The translations under genes were made by a program, and so were the position numbers. Under the pieces are notes generated by a model. The model was not told the DNA's origin. It did no database searches and worked only from the letters and a program-made list of their open reading frames with translations. From Pseudonocardia petroleophila (GTDB lineage: Bacteria; Actinomycetota; Actinomycetes; Mycobacteriales; Pseudonocardiaceae): a stretch of DNA of 64,000 nucleotides. The stretch lies in NCBI RefSeq assembly GCF_014235185.1, contig NZ_CP060131.1, forward strand, positions 193,501 through 257,500, read 5' to 3'. Of the stretch, positions 1 to 8,394 are shown one piece after another; within the stretch, counting starts at the first letter, position 1, and each line of letters opens with the position of its first letter.

Positions 1-700
1 AGGGCGCGGGCTCGCGGCCCGGCTGCACGAACCAGCACTCGCCGGGCTCGGCGCGGTCGAGGATCGCGTCGACCCCGTCGGCGACGTCCTCGGCGGTGAG
101 CAGCGGGAACCCGCCGAACTGCTCCTTGGCGTGCGCGATCAGCGGGGTGTCGGCGAAGCCGGGGCACAGCGCGGCGACGCGGATGCCCTCGCCGCCCAGG
201 GTCGGCGCGACCGAGCGCACGTAGCCGACGACGGCGTGCTTGGTGAGCGTGTAGATCGGGTCGCCGGGCATCGGGACCAGCCCGGCCAGCGACGAGGTGG
301 CGATGATCGTGCCGCCGCCCGCGCGGCGCAGCGCGGGCACCGCCGCGGCCAGGCCGAACACGACGTGGTCGACGTTGACGCCCATGATCCGGCGGTACGC
401 CTCGACGTCGAGGTCGGAGATCCCGGACTGCCCGGACGTCGTGCCCGCGTTGAGGAACACGATGTCGAGCCCGCCGAAGTGCTCCTCGACCTGCCCGACG
501 AGGCCGGTCATCGTCTCGGCGTCGGTGACGTCGGCGACGACCGCGAGACCGCCGATCTCCCCGACCAGCGCCGTGGCCCTGGCCTCGTCGCGGTCGACCA
601 CCGCGACCTTCACCCCGGCCGCGGTGAGCCGCCGCGCGACGGCCTCCCCGATCCCCGACGCGCCGCCCGTGACCAGCGCACTCTTCCCGTCCAGGTCCAT
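1..700 (-). CDS. SDR-family NAD(P)-dependent oxidoreductase, 3' end cut by window
   Basis: Short-chain dehydrogenase/reductase, cytoplasmic; oxidises or reduces an unidentified alcohol/ketone with NAD(P). Read from 700 leftwards it begins MDLDGKSALVTGG, giving the Rossmann motif TGGASGIG near residue 10, then an NAG motif (VFLNAGT), a Ser in IIATSSLAG and the YxxxK pair in IYTLTK. The frame stays open to base 1, so the C-terminus lies outside the window. The ATG overlaps the TGA of the upstream M20 peptidase gene (TGATG at 698-702), so the two are probably co-translated. Substrate cannot be read from sequence. Confidence 0.9.
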   Translation of the reverse strand, partial: MDLDGKSALVTGGASGIGEAVARRLTAAGVKVAVVDRDEARATALVGEIGGLAVVADVTDAETMTGLVGQVEEHFGGLDIVFLNAGTTSGQSGISDLDVEAYRRIMGVNVDHVVFGLAAAVPALRRAGGGTIIATSSLAGLVPMPGDPIYTLTKHAVVGYVRSVAPTLGGEGIRVAALCPGFADTPLIAHAKEQFGGFPLLTAEDVADGVDAILDRAEPGECWFVQPGREPAP

Positions 701-2022
701 CACGAGCTCCTCAGGAAGGTGTCGAGCACACGGGTGCCGAACTGCAGGGCGTCGACGGGCACGCGCTCGTCGATGCCGTGGAACAGGGACGCGAAGTCGA
801 GGTCCGGGGGCAGGCGCAGCGGCGCGAAGCCGAAGCAGGCCATCCCCAGCTCGGCGAACGCTTTCGCGTCGGTGCCGCCGGAGAGCATGTACGGCACGGT
901 CTCGGCGGTGGGGTCCTCGGTGCGCAGCGCGGCGGCCATCGCGTCGGTGAGCGGGCCCCCGAACTCCGTCTCCACCGGCGGCAGCTCGGTGACCCAGCTG
1001 CGGGTGACGTGCGGCCCGATCAGCTCGTCGACCTCGCGCAGGAAGGCCTCCTGACGCCCGGGCAGCACCCGGCAGTCGATCACCGCCTCCGCGGTGGACG
1101 GGATGACGTTGGCCTTGTAGCCGGCCTTGAGCATCGTCGGGTTGGCGGTGTCGCGGACGGTGGCGCCGACGATCCGGGACAGCGGGCCGAGCTTGGCCAG
1201 CGAGCCCTCCAGGTCGTCCTCGGGGAACTCCAGGCCGGTGAGCTCGCTCATCCGGTCGAGGAACTGGCGGACGGTGTCGGTGATCGTCAGCGGGAACGTG
1301 TGGTTGCCCAGCCGCGCGACGGCCTCCGCGACGTGGGTGACCGCGTTGTCGTCGTGCAGGAACGAGCCGTGGCCGGGCTTGCCGCGGGCGTGCAGCCGCA
1401 TCCAGGCGATGCCCTTCTCCGCGGCCTCGATGAGGTAGACGCGGCGGTCCTCGGCCAGCGTCAGCGAGAACCCCCCGACCTCCCCGACGGCCTCCGTGCA
1501 GCCCTCGAACAGGTCCGGGCGGTTCTTCGCCAGCCAGTGCGCGCCGTAGGCCCCGCCCGCCTCCTCGTCGGCCAGGAAGGCGAACACGATGTCGCGCGGC
1601 GGCACCACGCCCTCGCGCTTGAAGCGGCGCGCGACGGCGATCGTCATCGCCACCATGTCCTTCATGTCGACGGCGCCGCGGCCCCACACGTAGCCGTCCT
1701 GCACCGCGCCGGAGAACGGGTGCACCGACCACTCCGACGGCTCGGCGGGCACCACGTCGAGGTGGCCGTGGACGAGCAGCGCCCCCCGCGACGGGTCGGC
1801 GCCGGGCAGCCGGCAGAACACGTTGTCGCGGCGCGGGGCCCCGGACTCGACCATCTCGATCTCGTAGCCGACCTCCGACAGCTTGGCCGCCACGTACTCC
1901 GCGGCCTCCCGCTCGCCGGTGACCGTGTCGGGGTCTCCGGTGTTGGTGGTGTCGATCCGGATGAGCTCGGAGCAGAGGTCGACGACCTCGTCGACGGCGG
2001 AACTGTCCTGGGAGCGGGTCAC
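700..2022 (-). CDS. M20-family metallopeptidase / amidohydrolase
   Basis: Two-zinc hydrolase of the M20 (ArgE/DapE/CPG2/ACY1) clan that cleaves peptide or N-acyl amide bonds; cytoplasmic, no signal peptide. Metal and catalytic motifs are visible: HGHLD (H87, D89), GRGAVDMKD (bridging D119) and ADEEAGG (catalytic/metal E153, E154). At 440 aa it has the family length including the central dimerisation domain. It is the upstream partner of the SDR gene, its stop overlapping that start. The exact substrate is not predictable; a plain annotation as M20/M25/M40 hydrolase is safe. Confidence 0.92.
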   Translation of the reverse strand: MTRSQDSSAVDEVVDLCSELIRIDTTNTGDPDTVTGEREAAEYVAAKLSEVGYEIEMVESGAPRRDNVFCRLPGADPSRGALLVHGHLDVVPAEPSEWSVHPFSGAVQDGYVWGRGAVDMKDMVAMTIAVARRFKREGVVPPRDIVFAFLADEEAGGAYGAHWLAKNRPDLFEGCTEAVGEVGGFSLTLAEDRRVYLIEAAEKGIAWMRLHARGKPGHGSFLHDDNAVTHVAEAVARLGNHTFPLTITDTVRQFLDRMSELTGLEFPEDDLEGSLAKLGPLSRIVGATVRDTANPTMLKAGYKANVIPSTAEAVIDCRVLPGRQEAFLREVDELIGPHVTRSWVTELPPVETEFGGPLTDAMAAALRTEDPTAETVPYMLSGGTDAKAFAELGMACFGFAPLRLPPDLDFASLFHGIDERVPVDALQFGTRVLDTFLRSS

Positions 2023-2073
2023 GCGGCCTTCCTACCATCGAGGCCCGTCCGGGGCGGTCGTAGTCTCCCCCGC

Positions 2074-2766
2074 ATGGCCCGACTGCTCGTGGTGGAGGAC
2101 GACGAGACCATCGGCGGCGTGCTGCACGCCAGCCTGCTGGCCCACGGGCACGACGTCACCTGGGAGCGCACCGGGCGGGGCGCGCTGCGCGCGGCCGCCG
2201 CGCACGACCTCGACCTCGTGCTCCTCGACCTCGGCCTCCCCGACCTCGACGGCGTGGAGGTCTGCCGCCGCCTGCGCACGCAGCAGCCCGGCGCGGTGCT
2301 CGTCGTGCTCACCGCCCGCACCGACGAGATGGACGTCGTCGTCGGGCTGGAGGCGGGCGCCGACGACTACCTCACCAAACCGCTGCGCCTCGACGAGCTG
2401 CGCGCCCGGATCCGCGCCCACCTGCGCCGCGGCGGGCCCGCCACCCCCGCCGGCGCCGGCACGGTCGAGCTGGGGTCGGTCTTCATCGACGTCGCGGGCC
2501 GCCGCGTCACCGTCGCCGGGACCGAGATCGCGCTGCGCGCCAAGGAGTTCGACCTCCTCGCCCGCCTCGCCGCCGACGCCGGCAGCGCCGTCAGCCGGGA
2601 GACGCTGATGTGCGACGTGTGGGACGTCAACTGGTTCGGCTCCACCAAGACCCTCGACATGCACATCGCGGCCCTGCGTCGCCGGCTCGGCGGTACCGGC
2701 GCGACCGGTTTGCCCGAGATCGTCACGTTGCGCGGTCACGGCTACCGGCTCGACCCCCCGCGCTGA
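2074..2766 (+). CDS. OmpR/PhoB-type response regulator
   Basis: Two-component DNA-binding response regulator, 230 aa. The receiver domain has the acidic pair EDD at the N-terminus, phospho-acceptor D52 in LLDLGLP and K102 in TKPL; a winged-helix Trans_reg_C domain follows (about residues 135-228, ending HGYRLDPP). The reading frame is open far upstream, but MARLLVVEDDE at 2074 is the canonical receiver start. It faces away from the M20 peptidase. The cognate kinase is probably the one at 4119-5420, separated from it by an ATP-grasp gene on the same strand. Confidence 0.93.
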   Translation: MARLLVVEDDETIGGVLHASLLAHGHDVTWERTGRGALRAAAAHDLDLVLLDLGLPDLDGVEVCRRLRTQQPGAVLVVLTARTDEMDVVVGLEAGADDYLTKPLRLDELRARIRAHLRRGGPATPAGAGTVELGSVFIDVAGRRVTVAGTEIALRAKEFDLLARLAADAGSAVSRETLMCDVWDVNWFGSTKTLDMHIAALRRRLGGTGATGLPEIVTLRGHGYRLDPPR

Positions 2767-2844
2767 GCCGTCCGGGCCGAGAGTTGTCGCAGCGGTGGGC
2801 CTCGGTTGGCCGTCCGTTGACCGTGCGTGAGCAAGCCTGGTTCC

Positions 2845-4092
2845 ATGACGGCACCCCCGCTCCACTCCCGGCCGGCCCCCGTCCGGCCCGCACCGTCCCG
2901 GTCGGCCCTGCCCCGGCTGATCGTCCTGCACCCCAACGACGGGTCGCTCACGATCGCCCGCGTGCTCGCCCGCCGCGGTGTCGACGTGCACCTGCTGACG
3001 AGCCCCGCGTTCGCCCACGCCCTGCGGTCGCGCGCCGTCACCGGCCGGGTGCTGCCCGACCCCGGTGAGTTCCCCGAGCTGTGGACCGCCGAGCTGCGCC
3101 GCCTCGCCGAGGACGGCGGCGGCGTCCTGCTGTCCGGGTCCGACGCGGCAACGAAGTACCTCGCCGAGCACCGGGCCGCCGTCCCCGCCGCGCTGCGGTC
3201 GTTCGAGTCCGGCGACGGCGCGCACCTGGCCCTGATGGACAAGAACCGGCTCTACGAGCTCGCCGCCGAGGCGGGCGTGCGGACGCCGTGGATGCACCAC
3301 GTCTCGACCCGCGCCCAGCTCGAGGCCGTGCGCGGCTCGCTGACCTACCCGTGCATCGTCAAGGCCACCCTGGGCCACGTCGCCCGGGAGAAGGCCGGCT
3401 TCGGCACCACCCGCCTCGCCTCCGACGCCGAGCTGCAGGACAAGGCCGGCATCCTGCTCGACCTGGGCCTCGACATCGTGCTCACCGAGCTCGTCCCGGG
3501 GCCGGAGACGGCGCTGGAGGGATCGGTGCTGGTGCGCGAGGCCTCCGGGGAGGTCACCCTGCGCTACGGCCGCCGCAAGATCCGGCAGTGGCCCGTCGAC
3601 TACGGCGTCGGCTCGATGCTGGAGTCGTTCGACGTGCCGGAGGCGCACGCGAACCACCTCCGGCTGCTCGAGCACGTCGGGTTCGTCGGGATCGCCTCGT
3701 GCGAGATGAAGCGGCACGCCGACACCGGCGAGCTCTACCTCATCGAGATCAACGTCCGGATCCCCGGCAACTTCGGCCTGTCGCAGGCCTGCGGCGCCGA
3801 CGGCCCGTGGCGCCTCTACGCCACGCTGGCCGGCCGGGAGCTCGGCGCGCAGCCCCGCCCGGTCCCCGGGCGCAAGGTGTGGCTGCCCGAGGAGGACCTG
3901 CGGACGATCCGGTTCCGCCTGCAGAACGGGCTCACGACGCTCCCGGAGGTGCTGCGGACCTTCCGCGGCGTCCGCGACGTCGGCGTCCTGTCGCTGCGCG
4001 ACCCGATGCCCGGCCTGACGTGGGCGACCGACCTCGCGACCCGGCGTCCGCTGCGGCTGCTGCGGGAGGCACTGGCCCGACGCTCGCGGTGA
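2845..4092 (+). CDS. ATP-grasp domain protein (carboxylate-amine ligase-like)
   Basis: ATP-grasp fold enzyme of about 415 aa; such proteins join a carboxylate to an amine or thiol through an acyl-phosphate. An N-terminal Rossmann-like segment (LIVLHPNDGSLTIARVLARRG) is followed by the ATP-grasp core: YPCIVKAT, an acidic stretch LVPGPETALEGSV, and the Mg-binding LIEINVRIPGN near the C-terminus. I chose ATG 2845; an in-frame GTG at 2827 is possible. It lies between a response regulator and a histidine kinase, and its TGA overlaps a possible GTG start of that kinase. Substrate unknown; CarB-like and peptide-ligase roles cannot be separated. Confidence 0.85.
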   Translation: MTAPPLHSRPAPVRPAPSRSALPRLIVLHPNDGSLTIARVLARRGVDVHLLTSPAFAHALRSRAVTGRVLPDPGEFPELWTAELRRLAEDGGGVLLSGSDAATKYLAEHRAAVPAALRSFESGDGAHLALMDKNRLYELAAEAGVRTPWMHHVSTRAQLEAVRGSLTYPCIVKATLGHVAREKAGFGTTRLASDAELQDKAGILLDLGLDIVLTELVPGPETALEGSVLVREASGEVTLRYGRRKIRQWPVDYGVGSMLESFDVPEAHANHLRLLEHVGFVGIASCEMKRHADTGELYLIEINVRIPGNFGLSQACGADGPWRLYATLAGRELGAQPRPVPGRKVWLPEEDLRTIRFRLQNGLTTLPEVLRTFRGVRDVGVLSLRDPMPGLTWATDLATRRPLRLLREALARRSR

Positions 4093-4118
4093 CCGCGGCC
4101 GTCGCCCATCATGTGCCG

Positions 4119-5420
4119 ATGCGCCATCGGATCGTCGTACTGGCGGTCGTCGCCGCGGTCATGACCATCGGGCTGTTCGGCGGCCCGCTGGCCGCCGTCA
4201 TGGCCGCGTACATGCTCAACGCCGGGCACAACCAGGTCGACAAGGCCACCGACACCCTCGGGCTGACCCTGGCCGCGGAGTTCGCGCGCGGCGAGGTGCC
4301 CGACGCCCTGCCGCCGGCCGGGGACATCCGGTTCACCCTCTACGACGCGACGGGCACGCGGCTGCTCGGCGACGGCCCGGCCGTCGGCGACGCGCCGGTG
4401 GCGGAGGTGATGGAGGGCGAGGGCATCGTCGACGGGGACGGGTCGGGCCGGTTCCTGGTGGCCATCCCGCTCTACGACGGCGACCGGCTCGTCGGCGCGC
4501 TGCGCGGCGAGGCGCCCCAGGGGCCCGCGTTCGTGCGGATCGCCGTCGCCCTCGCGGCCATGGCGGCGCTCGGGCTGCTCGCCGTCGGCACCGTCTGGCT
4601 GGTGTCGCGGCGGCTCGCCGCCCGGCTGGCCGAGCCGCTGGAGGACCTGGCGTCCGCCGCCCGCACCGTCGGGGCGGGCGACTTCACCGCCACCGCCCCG
4701 CCCTCCCACATCCCCGAGATCGACGAGGTGGGCACCGCCCTCAACGGTGCCGCGGCACGCATCGGTGGGCTCGTCGCCCGGGAGCGGGCGTTCTCCGCCG
4801 ACGCCTCCCACCAGCTGCGCACCCCGCTGGCCGGACTGCGGCTGGGCCTGGAGGCCGCGCTCGACACGCCCGGCCAGAACCTGCACACCGTCGTCGTCAC
4901 GGCGATGGCGGGCGCCGACCGCCTCGAACGCACCATCGACGACCTGCTGACCCTGGCCCGCGACACCGACCGCCGCGGCGAGCCCCTGGACCTCGACGCG
5001 CTGCTCGACGGCCTGCGCCGCGACTGGGCCGGCCCGCTGACCGCGGCCGGCCGGGCGCTCGCCGTCACCGTCCCCGCCGACCCGCCCGTCGCCGCGGCGT
5101 CCACCCCGGCGATGCGCCAGGTGCTCGGGGTGCTGCTCGACAACGCCGTCCGGCACGGGGGCGGCGCCGTCACCGTGACGGTCCGCGACGCGGGCGACGC
5201 GCTGGCCATCGACGTGTCCGACGAGGGCCCGGGCGTCCGCGGCACCGACCCCGACGTGTTCACCCGCCGCTCGGAGAGCGCGGGCGGCCACGGGATCGGC
5301 CTCGCGCTCGCCCGGAGCCTCGCCGAGGCCGAGGGGGGTCGCCTGCTGCTCGCCAGCCGCCTCCCGGCCCGGTTCAGCGTGCTGGTGCCGCTGGCACCGA
5401 TCCCCGTACGCACCCCCTGA
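4119..5420 (+). CDS. sensor histidine kinase (HAMP, HisKA, HATPase)
   Basis: Membrane sensor kinase, about 433 aa. A first TM helix (IVVLAVVAAVMTIGLFGG) and a second (IAVALAAMAALGLLAVGTV) bracket a short extracytoplasmic domain. A HAMP segment, the H-box ADASHQLRTPL with phospho-acceptor H231, the N-box LLDNAVRHGGG and glycine boxes DEGPGV and GHGIGLALA follow. ATG 4119 places the TM helix near the N-terminus; GTG 4089, overlapping the ATP-grasp stop, is the alternative. The gene order regulator, ATP-grasp, kinase suggests one transcription unit. Confidence 0.92.
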   Translation: MRHRIVVLAVVAAVMTIGLFGGPLAAVMAAYMLNAGHNQVDKATDTLGLTLAAEFARGEVPDALPPAGDIRFTLYDATGTRLLGDGPAVGDAPVAEVMEGEGIVDGDGSGRFLVAIPLYDGDRLVGALRGEAPQGPAFVRIAVALAAMAALGLLAVGTVWLVSRRLAARLAEPLEDLASAARTVGAGDFTATAPPSHIPEIDEVGTALNGAAARIGGLVARERAFSADASHQLRTPLAGLRLGLEAALDTPGQNLHTVVVTAMAGADRLERTIDDLLTLARDTDRRGEPLDLDALLDGLRRDWAGPLTAAGRALAVTVPADPPVAAASTPAMRQVLGVLLDNAVRHGGGAVTVTVRDAGDALAIDVSDEGPGVRGTDPDVFTRRSESAGGHGIGLALARSLAEAEGGRLLLASRLPARFSVLVPLAPIPVRTP

Positions 5421-5467
5421 ACGGCGTCCGTTATGGTCTTCCCAGTGCGCGGCCACGGCCGCGAACG

Positions 5468-5555
5468 GTCCGAGTGGCGGAATGGCAGACGCGCTAGCTT
5501 GAGGTGCTAGTGCCCTTTAACGGGCGTGGGGGTTCAAGTCCCCCCTCGGACACCA
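5468..5555 (+). tRNA. tRNA-Leu (GAG)
   Basis: Acceptor stem GTCCGAG (5468-5474) pairs with CTCGGAC (5545-5551), followed by discriminator A and an encoded CCA. The anticodon arm is CTAGC-TTGAGGT-GCTAG, giving anticodon GAG (reads CUC/CUU). A long variable arm (TGCCC TTTAAC GGGCG) and the T-arm GGGGG-TTCAAGT-CCCCC confirm a class II leucine tRNA. The recombinase gene a few hundred bases downstream suggests the 3' end served as an integration site. Confidence 0.97.
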
Positions 5556-5559
5556 CGCA

Positions 5560-5610
5560 GTTGCATCCCTGCAACACCCGACGTGCTCGTGCTCAAGCGC
5601 ACTTGAGCAC
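5560..5610. repeat. two perfect inverted repeats just 3' of tRNA-Leu
   Basis: Two stem-loop-capable repeats follow the tRNA: GTTGCA-TCCC-TGCAAC at 5560-5575 and GTGCTCAAG-CGCA-CTTGAGCAC at 5589-5610 (9-bp perfect arms). No T-run follows. They could act as the tRNA terminator or as arm sites for the neighbouring recombinase; the sequence does not decide between these. Confidence 0.6.
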
Positions 5611-5660
5611 CCCCGGTCCGTATCAGCCACATCCTGCCGTGCCTCCGGCTGGCGGTCGAG

Positions 5661-6131
5661 GTGCTGACATCGAGCGTCGTCCCCGCCCTTCCCTTGACCA
5701 GGCGTCGCAGCGCAGACGAATCCGCGAAGCGTGGATCGGCCACAGCCCGACCGCTGCCGGTCCCCCTGCTGCCCGGCCCATCTGCTCGTGACGCGGTGTA
5801 CGGCCTCGCGACCCTCGACCGGTACGGACGGCTGGCCGACCGCGCCGTGCTCCGCGCCCTGCACTGGGGCCCCGGCCACCCGCTCGCCCTGACCCTGGTC
5901 TCCGGCTCCGTCCTCATCGTCGCGCACGATGACGCGACAGCCCGCGTCGGCAACGACGGATACGTGCGCCTGCCGGTCGGCGTGCGCCGGGCCTGCCGCC
6001 TCGTGCCCGGCGACCGGGTGCTGCTCGTCGCCGACCCGCCCGCCGGCCGGCTCCTGCTGCACCCACCCGCCGCGCTGGGCGCGCTGCTCGACACCCACCA
6101 CGCCGACATCCTGAGCGGAGCCACGCCATGA
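5661..6131 (+). CDS. AbrB/MazE-like DNA-binding domain protein
   Basis: Small protein of about 156 aa (GTG start) with a C-terminal swapped-hairpin AbrB-like pattern: VGNDGYVRLPVGVRRACRLVPGDRVLLVAD resembles the beta-strand, R-x-P-x-x-x-R, G-D motif of SpoVT/AbrB regulators (written here only as an overall pattern). The N-terminal half is unremarkable. Its end overlaps the integrase ATG by 4 nt (6128-6131), and integrases of actinobacterial integrated elements are often paired with such a gene. A role as excisionase or repressor is inference. Confidence 0.65.
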   Translation: MLTSSVVPALPLTRRRSADESAKRGSATARPLPVPLLPGPSARDAVYGLATLDRYGRLADRAVLRALHWGPGHPLALTLVSGSVLIVAHDDATARVGNDGYVRLPVGVRRACRLVPGDRVLLVADPPAGRLLLHPPAALGALLDTHHADILSGATP

Positions 6132-7171
6132 CCACGGCGCAGCCACACCACGCCACGGCGGACCACGCCCGGCGAGCCGAGCTCGACGCCGCCCGGCTGC
6201 TGCTCGACCGCATGGGCATCACCCCCGCCGACCTGCTCACCACGCCCCGTCCCCGAGCCACGGTTCCGACCTTCGCCCAGTACGTCCCGCGCGTCCGCGA
6301 CGCGGTCGGCGAGGGCACCCGCCGGGTGTATGGCTCGTACTGGAACCGCGTCGTCGACAGCTGGCCCGACCACCGCCTCGACGAGATCAGCCCCACCGAC
6401 ATCAAGCAGCTCGTCGAGCACACCAAGACCCACGTCGTGACCCGCCGCAACAACCGCGGCGGGCGCAGCGCCGCCGAGCACGTCATCGCCGCCCTCCGCT
6501 GCCTCTACCGCCACGCCGAGGACGACGGTCTCATCGACCCCGCCGACAACCCTGCCCGCAAGGTGCCCAAGCCCCGCCGGCTGCCCAGCACCCGACAAGC
6601 CGTCCCCGACGCCCGCCTCGCCGAGATCCACCACGCTGCCGCCACTACCGGGGACGACCCCGCCCTCGACACCCTCCTGCTGCGCCTACACATCGAGACC
6701 GCCTGCCGCCGCGGCGGCGCCCTCGCCCTACGCCCCCAAGACCTCGACCCCACCCAGTGCCTGATCTTCCTGCGAGAGAAGGCCGGCACCGTCCGCTGGC
6801 AGCCGGTGTCCCCCACCCTGATGACCCATCTGCGCCAGCATGTCGAGCAACGTGGATCGGGCCCCCACGACCAACTGCTGCGCTACGCATCGGGCCGTCC
6901 GATCACCCGACGCCGCTACGACCACCTGTGGACGCGCATCGGCGAAGCGCTGCCCTGGGTAGCCGCCCAGCAGATCTCCACCCACTGGCTGCGCCACACC
7001 ACCCTCACCTGGGTCGAACGGAACTGCGGGTTCGCCGTCGCCCACGCCTACGCCGGCCACACCGACGGCAGCGGCGACGGCTCTTCCACCGCCACCTACG
7101 TGCGGGCCACCGTCCAGGAGGTCGCCGCCGCGCTCGCCGCCCTCACCGACGAGACCCACCCACTCGCATGA
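6128..7171 (+). CDS. tyrosine recombinase / site-specific integrase
   Basis: Tyrosine recombinase, 347 aa. An N-terminal SAM-like core-binding domain (about 45-140) is followed by the catalytic domain with first Arg in ETACRRGG, the HxxR box HWLRHTTL, the second His in YAGHTD and the nucleophile Tyr in TATYVRA. It overlaps the upstream AbrB-like gene by ATGA. The position directly after tRNA-Leu points to integration at the tRNA 3' end. A homologous but truncated copy lies inverted at 7951-8394. It appears intact. Confidence 0.92.
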   Translation: MTTAQPHHATADHARRAELDAARLLLDRMGITPADLLTTPRPRATVPTFAQYVPRVRDAVGEGTRRVYGSYWNRVVDSWPDHRLDEISPTDIKQLVEHTKTHVVTRRNNRGGRSAAEHVIAALRCLYRHAEDDGLIDPADNPARKVPKPRRLPSTRQAVPDARLAEIHHAAATTGDDPALDTLLLRLHIETACRRGGALALRPQDLDPTQCLIFLREKAGTVRWQPVSPTLMTHLRQHVEQRGSGPHDQLLRYASGRPITRRRYDHLWTRIGEALPWVAAQQISTHWLRHTTLTWVERNCGFAVAHAYAGHTDGSGDGSSTATYVRATVQEVAAALAALTDETHPLA

Positions 7172-7313
7172 TCACCAGCCCGACAGGGGTGATGACGCTT
7201 ACGGCGAACTCGGCGGGCTACAGCCCTACCGCCCGGTCAGACCGCCACGCAGCCGATGTCGATCGAGTAGTAGCCGTCTGCAGATCAGGATCGAGATGGC
7301 CCGCCGGGCGGTG

Positions 7314-7568
7314 CTATACGAAGCTCACTACCCGCAGGATGATCAGCGTCGCGGGGTCGCGGACGACGGCGTAGAACAGAAACCCATCATCCCCCAGCGG
7401 GACGCTCCACTGGTCGGAGCGCGCGTTGTGGACGGCGTCCGCGTCGGTCGTGGGGTTCTCCAGCAACGCCGCGATGCGGCGGTCGACCAGCCGGCGCAGG
7501 TCCTCGGGCAGGTCGCGGTACTGCTGCTCCGCGATCTGCAACCAGACCAGCCGGGACCGCGGCGGCAT
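7314..7568 (-). CDS. RelE/ParE-like toxin
   Basis: 84-aa protein with the RelE-fold pattern: an N-terminal basic strand (MPPRSRLVWLQIAEQQYRDLP), a two-helix hairpin (LRRLVDRRIAALLENP), then strands with WSVPLGDDGFLFYAVV and a final ILRVVSF strand. Toxins of this class are mRNA-cleaving or gyrase-inhibiting. It follows the DUF6247-like gene on the same strand with a gap of about 70 bp, the order antitoxin then toxin. Both lie between two integrase genes of opposite orientation. Confidence 0.75.
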   Translation of the reverse strand: MPPRSRLVWLQIAEQQYRDLPEDLRRLVDRRIAALLENPTTDADAVHNARSDQWSVPLGDDGFLFYAVVRDPATLIILRVVSFV

Positions 7569-7637
7569 CCTCCCTTGTGTCGACGTCGACGGGGCGGCCG
7601 GCTACAGGGTGGTCCAGGTGCCGCGCTCGTCGCGCAC

Positions 7638-7904
7638 CTAGAGCCCAGTGAGGTCCCCGGCCCGAGCCCGGGCCAGCTGAACCTGCTCATCGGCCGACAG
7701 CGGGTTGGCGGCCATGGTGGCCAGCGCGTGCCAGCGGGCGAGCACCGCCTGCGGGCCGGCCAGGTCCAGGTCCTCGCCGGCGCGCACCAGTGCCTCACGC
7801 AGCTCGGCGATGAAACGGGCCTCATCGCCGGGGGCGTGCTCGGCCAAGGCCGCGCGGATCGCCGGCCCGGACCGCTCGACCACCACCATCGTCACCGTCG
7901 CCAT
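7638..7904 (-). CDS. DUF6247-like antitoxin partner
   Basis: 88 aa from ATG 7904 (MATVTMVVVERSG). It contains a helical central part (DEARFIAELREALVRA, then LAGPQAVLARWHALA) typical of the small actinobacterial DUF6247 proteins that accompany RelE-like toxins. No HTH is obvious. Function as the antitoxin is inferred from size, order and neighbour. An upstream extension of the frame to 7979 is possible but lacks support. Confidence 0.6.
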   Translation of the reverse strand: MATVTMVVVERSGPAIRAALAEHAPGDEARFIAELREALVRAGEDLDLAGPQAVLARWHALATMAANPLSADEQVQLARARAGDLTGL

Positions 7905-7950
7905 GCCCCCGAGTATGGCGTCTGCAGCCGGCAGGTCGAGGGACCGGGGC

Positions 7951-8394
7951 TCAGCCCGGCGTGCCGGCGCCGAGCGCAAAGCTGATCAGCGGCCTGCGGC
8001 CGCCCTCCGTGGCAGTGGGGGCAAGCGGGTGCGGCTCGCCGGACAGCGCCGCGAGCGCAGCAGCGACCTCCGTGATGTCCGCGCGCACATAGGTCGAGGT
8101 GACGCCGACGTCCCGGCTGCCGTTGTGCCCCGCGTAGGCCCGAGCGACCGCGTAGCCGGCATTCCGTTCGACCCACGTCAAGGTCGTGTGCCGCAACCAG
8201 TGCGTGGAAACCTGCTGCGTCCGCACCCAAGCAAGGTGCTGCCCCAGCCGCTGCCACAGGTGATCGTATCGTCGGGCACTGATCGGACGTCCCGACCGAT
8301 AGCACAGGAGCGGACCGTCAGCAGAGCCACCGCGCTCGGCGTTGTGCTCGCGCAGCCGACGCATCAACGTGGGCGACACCGGTTGCCAGCGCAT
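7951..8394 (-). pseudogene. truncated tyrosine recombinase (C-terminal half)
   Basis: From 8394 leftwards the product begins MRWQPVSPTLMRRLREH and carries HWLRHTTLTW, AYAGHNGS and STYVRAD, closely matching the C-terminal half of the intact integrase at 6128-7171. The core-binding domain and the first catalytic Arg are absent. The break at about 8391-8396 abuts an S9 peptidase fragment that starts there on the other strand, so a recombination event joined two gene fragments head to head. Not expected to be active. Confidence 0.85.

Noticed and set aside
5560..5610. Possible direct repeat of the tRNA-Leu 3' end marking the far edge of an integrated element
   Set aside because: I looked for GGTTCAAGTCCCC further along the accessory region and found no second copy; the att boundary cannot be supported.
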